This document shows, piece after piece, positions 47,737 to 52,469 of a stretch of 52,469 nt of DNA. Numbering within the stretch: the stretch's first letter is position 1; the number at the start of each line of letters is the position of its first letter. The notes beneath the pieces were generated by a model. That model worked only from the letters and a program-made list of their open reading frames with translations, made no database searches and was not told where the DNA came from. This DNA is from an uncultured Pseudomonadota bacterium. Lineage in GTDB: Bacteria; Myxococcota_A; UBA796; SXON01. The position numbers and the translations under genes are program-made. The stretch is from assembly GCA_903900265.1 (NCBI GenBank), contig CAIUMM010000035.1, positions 1-52,469 of the forward strand, read 5' to 3'.

Positions 47737-50475
47737 ATGAACCGCCGCTGGACCCCGCAGACGCTCCTCCTGGCCGCCGCCGTCCTTGTTGTCATGGACC
47801 CGGCCTGGGCCTCTTCGACCGCTGGGCAAATAAAAGGATCGGTCACCGACGAATCCGGAATTTCTATTCCTGGCGCGCTGGTCACCATCAAGTCGCCCGC
47901 GCTGATCGGTGGCGCGCAGCAGCGCTCCACGGACGACGAAGGCAACTTCCAGTTCGCCGAGCTCGCGCCCGGCTCCTACGAGGTGCTCACGCAGCTCCAA
48001 GGGTTCGCTCCGGTCCGCATGACCGGCGTCGAGGTTCAGGTCAGCCGCACCACGAACGTCAACGTCGTACTGAAGACCGGTAGCGTCATCGTCGACGTCG
48101 TCGGTGGCAAGCCCACGGTCGACGTGGAGCAGGTGTCGAACACCACCACGATGAACTCCGACTTCTTGTCGCGCATCCCGACGGGACGCAGCTACCAGGA
48201 CGCGGTCGGCCAAGCGGCCGGCGTGCTCTCCGGCGGCAACCCGAGCTCGGCCGGTGCAGCAGGCAACGAGAACACCATCGTGCTGGACGGCGTGAACACG
48301 ACCGACCCGGTCACGGGCACGTTCTCGATGAACTTCAACTACGACGCCATCGACCAGATCTCGGTGACGACCGGCGGCTTCGACCCCGAGTATGGAGAGA
48401 GCCTCGGCGCCCTCATCCAGATCGTCACGAAGAGCGGCGGAAACACCCTGCAGATCAACGCCGGCGGCTACTACGGCAACGGCAACTGGTCGCCGAAGAT
48501 GGACGCCCGCTTCGGAGCGGACGGCTACCCGCTCGCACCGACCGGGTTTGACGAGTCCGCGCAGACGGCCGAGGCCGACCTCGTCGTGTCCGGCCCGATC
48601 ATCAAAGACAAGCTGTGGTACCTCGCCAGCTACCAGTACGAGCGCACCTTGTACTCGAACGTCGGCGTGCAGCTCCCCCGCGACTTCGACGCGCACTACA
48701 TCCTCGCCAAGCTGACCGCGCAGCCGACCTCCAAGCACCGCGTCACCTTGCAGTTCTCGACCGACCCGACCACCGTCGATAACGTTGATCAGGACAACAC
48801 CCGCGAGCGTCCCGAAGCGCAGGCCCGTCAGGCGCAGGGCGGGTACATCGCCTCCGCGAAGTGGAACTGGTTCATCAACAAGGACACCAACCTTGAGACG
48901 ACCGCTTCGTACCAGAAGAGCTACATCGAAGTCGGCGGCGTCCCCTGCACCAAAGACCTACGCCTCGGGTACAACCCCTGCTCGCCCGACGAGCTCGAAA
49001 ACCACATCGACTACCAGACCCCGGGCCGCTACGGCTTCTCGGGCGCGTACGCCTCCGAGAACAACGGCACGTACTACTTCGATGACCGCTTCCGCATTCA
49101 GGGCAGCACCAAGCTGTCCGTGCTTGAAGTTCGTGACCCGCTCGGCGGCAAGCACGACCTGAAGGGCGGTATCGACTTCAGCTACCTGAAGTGGGACCAA
49201 GTGCAGGGCTACAACGGCAACCTGTACTTCTACGACATCTACGAGAACCCGTTCGACCCCACCACGCTCAAGAACTACTACTGGGTAGAGACCTCGGGCG
49301 CGTACGAGTACTCGGCAGACGGCTACCACATCGGCGCGTTCCTTCAGGACGCGTACAAGCCGGTCGAGAACCTGACCTTCCGCTACGGCATCCGGTACGA
49401 CCGCGCGCTCACCAACAATGACGCAGGCGAAGCTATCGTCGACGTTGGCGTGTGGGGCCCCCGCGTCTACGGCGTTTGGGACCCGTTCAACGACCAGAAG
49501 ACCCGCGTCTACGGCGGTTACGGTCGCTTCAACGACACCAGCCGCCTGTCGGTCGCGAGCTACCTCTCCCAGTCCAACCTCGGCACCAAGCTCATCGTCG
49601 GCGAGGCCTTCGGCAACAACACGTCGAACACCGCCAACATGTACGCGGAGTCTGGCACCGAGAACACCATCTCGGTGTTCGACAACACCACCGCCCCCCA
49701 CTCCGACGAGCTCTCGGCGGGTGTGGAGCGTGAGGTCATCAAGGACATCGCCGCGGGCATCGACTTCACCGGCAAGTTCACCCGGAACGTCTACACCTTC
49801 GACGAGACCAACCTGATCTACGACGAGGACGGCTACGCCTACCTCGGCTCGCACGACGGCTCGCTCGACCTGTTCTACCGGCTGCGTACGCCTGAGCTCG
49901 CTCAGCGCAACTACTACCAGACCGACTTCTCGATCAGCCGCAGCTTCACCAAGCGCTGGCAGGTGTTCGGCACCTACAGCTACGTGGTCAGCCAGGGCCG
50001 CACTCAGGGCTCGCTGTCGGGCGCGCTGGTCAATCCCCAGCAGCTCGACCTCGGCTACGGCAACCTCGGCTCCGACGTACGCCACCAAGTCAAGCTCGCG
50101 GCCTCGTGGGACCTTCCCGATGACCCCTGGACGACGCGCCTCGGCATGTCGGGCACGTTCTTCTCCGGCTACCCGCTCAGCAGGTACTACTACTCCTCCG
50201 CCGGTCTCGGCGGCGGAGCGGACTACACCCTGCTCAAGGAGCGTATGGGCACCTACGGCCGCACCAGCCCGTACTGGGAAGTCGCGGTCAAGGTCGAGCA
50301 GCAGATCCCGGTCAAGCAGGGCAAGCTCTCGGCGGTGCTGACGGTCAACAACGTCACCAACAACAACTACCCGACCGTCTACTACACCACCTATATCGAC
50401 ACCCAGAACCGCTACCTCATCGCCTACCGCCAGGATCCTGTCAGTGCACAGGTCGGCGCGAAGTACGAGTTTTAA
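47737..50475 (+). CDS. Oar-like TonB-dependent outer-membrane receptor
   Basis: A 912-residue protein. The signal peptide ends near DPAWA-SS (about 25). A carboxypeptidase regulatory-like/CnaB domain (about 29-112; GQIKGSVTDESGISIPGALVTI and APGSYEVLTQLQGF) comes first. A plug domain (about 118-235; RIPTGRSYQDAVGQAAGV and GGFDPEYGESLGALIQIVTKS) follows. The 22-strand barrel ends in YEF. This order is that of Oar-type receptors of myxobacteria and related TonB receptors. No TonB box is apparent. The start chosen is ATG 47737, with the signal peptide directly after it. Upstream ATGs lack a signal profile. It heads an operon with two lipoproteins (gap 12 bp). The ligand is unknown; Oar of Myxococcus is linked to development and to protein release. 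Confidence 0.88.
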   Translation: MNRRWTPQTLLLAAAVLVVMDPAWASSTAGQIKGSVTDESGISIPGALVTIKSPALIGGAQQRSTDDEGNFQFAELAPGSYEVLTQLQGFAPVRMTGVEVQVSRTTNVNVVLKTGSVIVDVVGGKPTVDVEQVSNTTTMNSDFLSRIPTGRSYQDAVGQAAGVLSGGNPSSAGAAGNENTIVLDGVNTTDPVTGTFSMNFNYDAIDQISVTTGGFDPEYGESLGALIQIVTKSGGNTLQINAGGYYGNGNWSPKMDARFGADGYPLAPTGFDESAQTAEADLVVSGPIIKDKLWYLASYQYERTLYSNVGVQLPRDFDAHYILAKLTAQPTSKHRVTLQFSTDPTTVDNVDQDNTRERPEAQARQAQGGYIASAKWNWFINKDTNLETTASYQKSYIEVGGVPCTKDLRLGYNPCSPDELENHIDYQTPGRYGFSGAYASENNGTYYFDDRFRIQGSTKLSVLEVRDPLGGKHDLKGGIDFSYLKWDQVQGYNGNLYFYDIYENPFDPTTLKNYYWVETSGAYEYSADGYHIGAFLQDAYKPVENLTFRYGIRYDRALTNNDAGEAIVDVGVWGPRVYGVWDPFNDQKTRVYGGYGRFNDTSRLSVASYLSQSNLGTKLIVGEAFGNNTSNTANMYAESGTENTISVFDNTTAPHSDELSAGVEREVIKDIAAGIDFTGKFTRNVYTFDETNLIYDEDGYAYLGSHDGSLDLFYRLRTPELAQRNYYQTDFSISRSFTKRWQVFGTYSYVVSQGRTQGSLSGALVNPQQLDLGYGNLGSDVRHQVKLAASWDLPDDPWTTRLGMSGTFFSGYPLSRYYYSSAGLGGGADYTLLKERMGTYGRTSPYWEVAVKVEQQIPVKQGKLSAVLTVNNVTNNNYPTVYYTTYIDTQNRYLIAYRQDPVSAQVGAKYEF

Positions 50476-50487
50476 GGAGGAATGTCC

Positions 50488-51330
50488 ATGTTGATCCTGC
50501 TCTCTGTCCTGGGTTGCTACCAGGAAAACCTCCCCGACTACGACTTCGTTGGCAAGGTGGTGGTGCCGAAGGCGGCTGCGACGCGGCTGATCTCCGACGG
50601 CGCCGGCGGCACCGAAGAAGTGACCGACCCGCGCTTCATCGGCCCGGTGTTCCTCGGTGCCTACTCCGGCATCGACACCGTGAGCTTCGCCTACCCCCAT
50701 CCTTCGATGGGTCCGATTCTCGACTCGTCGGTGCCGGGCAACACGTTCCCCTACGGCGGCACGTCCGTCGGGCGGTTCGACTTCGCCTGCTACGACATCC
50801 TCGCGTGCAAGGTCGTCACCGGTCGCTTCACCGACTACAACGACGTTCTGGACTACTTCCGTCTCATCGGCAAGCCGGTCACGAACTTCGAAGGCACCGA
50901 GATCGAGAACAGCTCGACGTTCCAGCAGCAGTGCTACTACTACTACTCGGCCACCTCCGACCAGGAGATGTCGTTCATCGGCGAGAAGGACTTCACCGAG
51001 AACGCCGATGGCGACTTCGAGGCGGACTTCACCATGCCGCACACGTCCTACCATGAAGGCATGGCGATGTGGGGCTTCATGGACGCGCCGATGATCGACC
51101 CGAACTCGACCATCAACAACGGCACCTTCACCACCTGTCAGGAGACTGGCTCCCACACGGTGCCGGACTACAACAACTCCACGACGGAAGGCGAGCAGGT
51201 AGTTGACGCGCTCAACAGCCCGAGCAACTCCATCACCGCGGGCGACTGGGTCGGCGACGGCACGACCTTCGTCACCTCCGTCGACGACGAGCTGGTCATC
51301 AACCTTAGCGTTCAGTACACCGGAGAGTAA
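50488..51330 (+). CDS. Short-signal lipoprotein encoded after the Oar-like receptor
   Basis: A 280-residue lipoprotein: MLILLSVLGC with lipobox Cys10. The ATG at 50488 was chosen because the strong AAGGAGG at 50474-50480 is 7 nt upstream. An ATG at 50482 is only 1 nt away from it. The mature part is rich in Asp, Ser, Thr and Tyr, with about four cysteines (FACYDILACK, QQQCYYYYSATS, FTTCQETG), and looks like a beta-rich surface protein. I recognise no family. Its position between the receptor and a second lipoprotein suggests a cell-surface partner of the receptor, comparable in logic to SusD but not in sequence. Confidence 0.65.
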   Translation: MLILLSVLGCYQENLPDYDFVGKVVVPKAAATRLISDGAGGTEEVTDPRFIGPVFLGAYSGIDTVSFAYPHPSMGPILDSSVPGNTFPYGGTSVGRFDFACYDILACKVVTGRFTDYNDVLDYFRLIGKPVTNFEGTEIENSSTFQQQCYYYYSATSDQEMSFIGEKDFTENADGDFEADFTMPHTSYHEGMAMWGFMDAPMIDPNSTINNGTFTTCQETGSHTVPDYNNSTTEGEQVVDALNSPSNSITAGDWVGDGTTFVTSVDDELVINLSVQYTGE

Positions 51331-51331
51331 G

Positions 51332-52249
51332 ATGTCGCTGCTTTTTCTGACGCTGGTTGGCTGCGACCACACCGGCTTTGCCTTTCGCCCGAATCCCAGC
51401 GACGCCCCTGCCGTGAGCGATCTCGGCGAGCTCATGCCCTTGGACGTCGACAAGTGGAACAGCGGCCAAGGCGCGCTGGACCCGATGGCATGGCCCGAGT
51501 CGATCATGTACGCCGAGGTCGGCGCTTCGGCGAACCCCGGCACCAAGACTGGAGCCACGGCGCACTTCAAAGGCACCGGCGGGACGGTTTGCCTCGTCAT
51601 CGATCCCGAGTCCGTGTTCTGGGCGCGCAGCATGGCGAGCAGCGGCGGCGGTCGGTACAAATACGACGACAACTACGGCGACGACGGCGACCTCGACATG
51701 GACGTCGGTCTCACCGCGTTCTACACCGGCTCGCCGGGCGTCGAGATGGGCGACTTCAAGGCCGTCTACACCGACGACGCTGGCGCCGACCACTCGCTCG
51801 AATTCAACGAGTGCGTAATGGCAGGCTATGGCGGCGCGACCGACGTACACGCCGGCCGCTCCTCGCCCGAGCGCTGCGCTTTGGACACCACGCAGACCGC
51901 TGGCGTCGAGTACACCATCGCGCTCACCTCGTTCTCGCTCCCTCTGAACGACTCGCGCCTCGCGTACGCCGTCGGCGTCTTCGACGTGGGTGACGGCAAC
52001 TGCGACGACGTCTTCAAGAACGTCGACGCGGAAGAGTGCCTGTTCACCAACGAAGCAGGCCTCGGCGTCGCAGGCGACGAAGCGCAGGACCAGTACTGGA
52101 CCGGGATCGAAGCCGCGTTCTGCCAGGGCCCCGGCAAGGTCAACGACTACTGCGAAGCGCACCTCGACGCCCCCAACGCGCCGTGCAACGAGCCCACCGT
52201 CACCTACGATCCGGGCAACTCCAACGAGGACACCGGCTCCGGTTCCTGA
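51332..52249 (+). CDS. Second short-signal lipoprotein of the receptor operon
   Basis: A 305-residue lipoprotein: MSLLFLTLVGC with lipobox Cys11, starting 1 bp after the previous stop. A GGAGAG about 6 nt upstream of ATG 51332 acts as ribosome binding site. The mature region has an acidic YDDNYGDDGDLDMDVG stretch, paired cysteines (GTVCLVIDPES, FNECVMAGYG, SPERCALD, DGNCDDVF, EECLFTNEAG) and a C-terminal PTVTYDPGNSNEDTGSGS tail. The domain is not recognised. Its TDTG-like acidic Thr/Ser tail parallels linkers in other lipoproteins of the window. It is the last gene before a 9-bp inverted repeat and the tRNA pair. Confidence 0.65.
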   Translation: MSLLFLTLVGCDHTGFAFRPNPSDAPAVSDLGELMPLDVDKWNSGQGALDPMAWPESIMYAEVGASANPGTKTGATAHFKGTGGTVCLVIDPESVFWARSMASSGGGRYKYDDNYGDDGDLDMDVGLTAFYTGSPGVEMGDFKAVYTDDAGADHSLEFNECVMAGYGGATDVHAGRSSPERCALDTTQTAGVEYTIALTSFSLPLNDSRLAYAVGVFDVGDGNCDDVFKNVDAEECLFTNEAGLGVAGDEAQDQYWTGIEAAFCQGPGKVNDYCEAHLDAPNAPCNEPTVTYDPGNSNEDTGSGS

Positions 52250-52260
52250 TCAACTCCGAT

Positions 52261-52300
52261 CTCAGGGTTGACACGCGCCCCACACGCGATAAACCCTGAG
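52261..52300 (+). terminator. Candidate terminator hairpin of the receptor-lipoprotein operon
   Basis: CTCAGGGTT and AACCCTGAG form a perfect 9-bp stem around a 22-nt loop, starting 11 bp after the lipoprotein stop. No T-tract follows, so termination would need Rho or be partial. The stem overlaps the proposed tRNA-Lys promoter. Confidence 0.45.
52268..52295 (+). promoter_or_regulatory. Candidate tRNA-Lys promoter
   Basis: A perfect -35 TTGACA (52268-52273) is followed after 16 nt by TAAACC (52290-52295), a weak -10 with 3 of 6 matches. Transcription would start near the tRNA 5' end at 52308. The GC-rich stretch between -10 and start resembles the discriminator of growth-rate-controlled stable RNA promoters. 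Confidence 0.5.
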
Positions 52301-52307
52301 TCTCGCC

Positions 52308-52383
52308 GGGCCGATAGCTCAGTTGGTAGAGCACCGGACTTTTAATCCGTGGGTCGCGGGTTCAAGTCCCGCTCGGCCCACCA
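52308..52383 (+). tRNA. tRNA-Lys (TTT)
   Basis: A 76-nt tRNA with encoded CCA. The acceptor stem GGGCCGA pairs with TCGGCCC. The D-loop is AGCTCAGTTGGTAGAGC. The anticodon loop CTTTTAA holds anticodon TTT at 52341-52343. The T-loop is GGTTCAAGTCC. The next tRNA starts 8 nt downstream. Confidence 0.97.
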
Positions 52384-52391
52384 TCATCTTT

Positions 52392-52469
52392 GATCCCATC
52401 GTCTAGTTAGGCCTAGGACAGCGGGTTTTCATCTCGCCAACACGGGTTCAAATCCCGTTGGGATCACCA
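52392..52469 (+). tRNA. tRNA-Glu (TTC)
   Basis: A 78-nt tRNA with encoded CCA ending at the last base of the window. The acceptor stem GATCCCA pairs with TGGGATC. The anticodon loop TTTTCAT has anticodon TTC at 52428-52430. The T-loop is GGTTCAAATCC. It probably shares a transcript with tRNA-Lys. Any further tRNAs would be outside the window. Confidence 0.95.

Noticed and set aside
48958..51672. Open frame of 904 codons on the minus strand opposite the Oar-like receptor and lipoproteins
   Set aside because: Low-complexity Val/Gly/Arg-rich shadow crossing two real genes and their ribosome binding site.

Overview
The window is a high-GC, gene-dense bacterial chromosome segment of 52.5 kb with no intergenic gap above about 260 bp and many 4-bp start/stop overlaps. 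The set of families (MopE-type Asp-rich repeats, an Oar-like TonB receptor, a Ser/Thr kinase with a PEGA-like tail, a PilA-like pilin domain resembling the myxobacterial type, a CTERM-like sorting tail, many short-signal lipoproteins with Asp/Thr-rich linkers) points to the Myxococcota or a nearby deltaproteobacterial lineage. This is inferred from gene content, because no rRNA or single diagnostic marker is present. Both diderm export (BcsC, TonB receptors) and lipoprotein sorting are evident.

Layout. 1-3.6 kb (minus strand): a DUF2817 peptidase-like gene cut by the window edge, plsC, tlyA, then a tandem pair carrying a PilA-like domain, one of them fused to an RDD membrane domain. 3.8-8.9 kb (plus): a two-gene 2-hydroxyacyl-CoA dehydratase/activase-like module. 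9.0-19.7 kb (plus): a cellulose synthesis operon bcsA - zinc-ribbon membrane protein - bcsB - bcsZ - bcsC, ending with a CotH-kinase-like lipoprotein. 19.7-24.0 kb: cupin, small membrane protein, TIGR03790-type lipoprotein, darP, methyltransferase, BolA. 24.1-30.8 kb (minus): an overlapping kinase - TonB receptor - polytopic membrane protein cluster, and a Sua5/TsaC gene. 30.9-36.7 kb (plus): a MopE-repeat/fibrinogen-like surface protein, a two-subunit GMC dehydrogenase, an orphan adenine methylase and a class III adenylate cyclase. 36.8-41.7 kb (plus): a tight operon of aldehyde dehydrogenase, hisS, ornithine aminotransferase and a degenerate metallo-beta-lactamase-like protein. 41.7-47.5 kb (minus): tadA with two tRNA-Ser genes, a sulfatase-superfamily protein with a small membrane partner, and a matrixin-like protease with a secreted companion. 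47.7-52.5 kb (plus): an Oar-like TonB receptor with two lipoproteins, then tRNA-Lys and tRNA-Glu, the latter ending exactly at the window edge.

The most unusual items are: (1) two perfect 60-bp palindromes 8 kb apart that differ only by one compensatory base pair; (2) the modified cellulose operon, with an inserted zinc-ribbon membrane protein and a terminal CotH-like kinase lipoprotein; (3) a membrane kinase overlapping a TPR-PEGA-TonB receptor, both carrying PEGA-type domains; (4) the RDD-pilin fusion next to a stand-alone copy of its pilin part; (5) an MBL-fold-like protein whose metal-binding histidines are replaced, encoded in the hisS-rocD operon. All functional statements are from sequence reading alone; no database searches were run.
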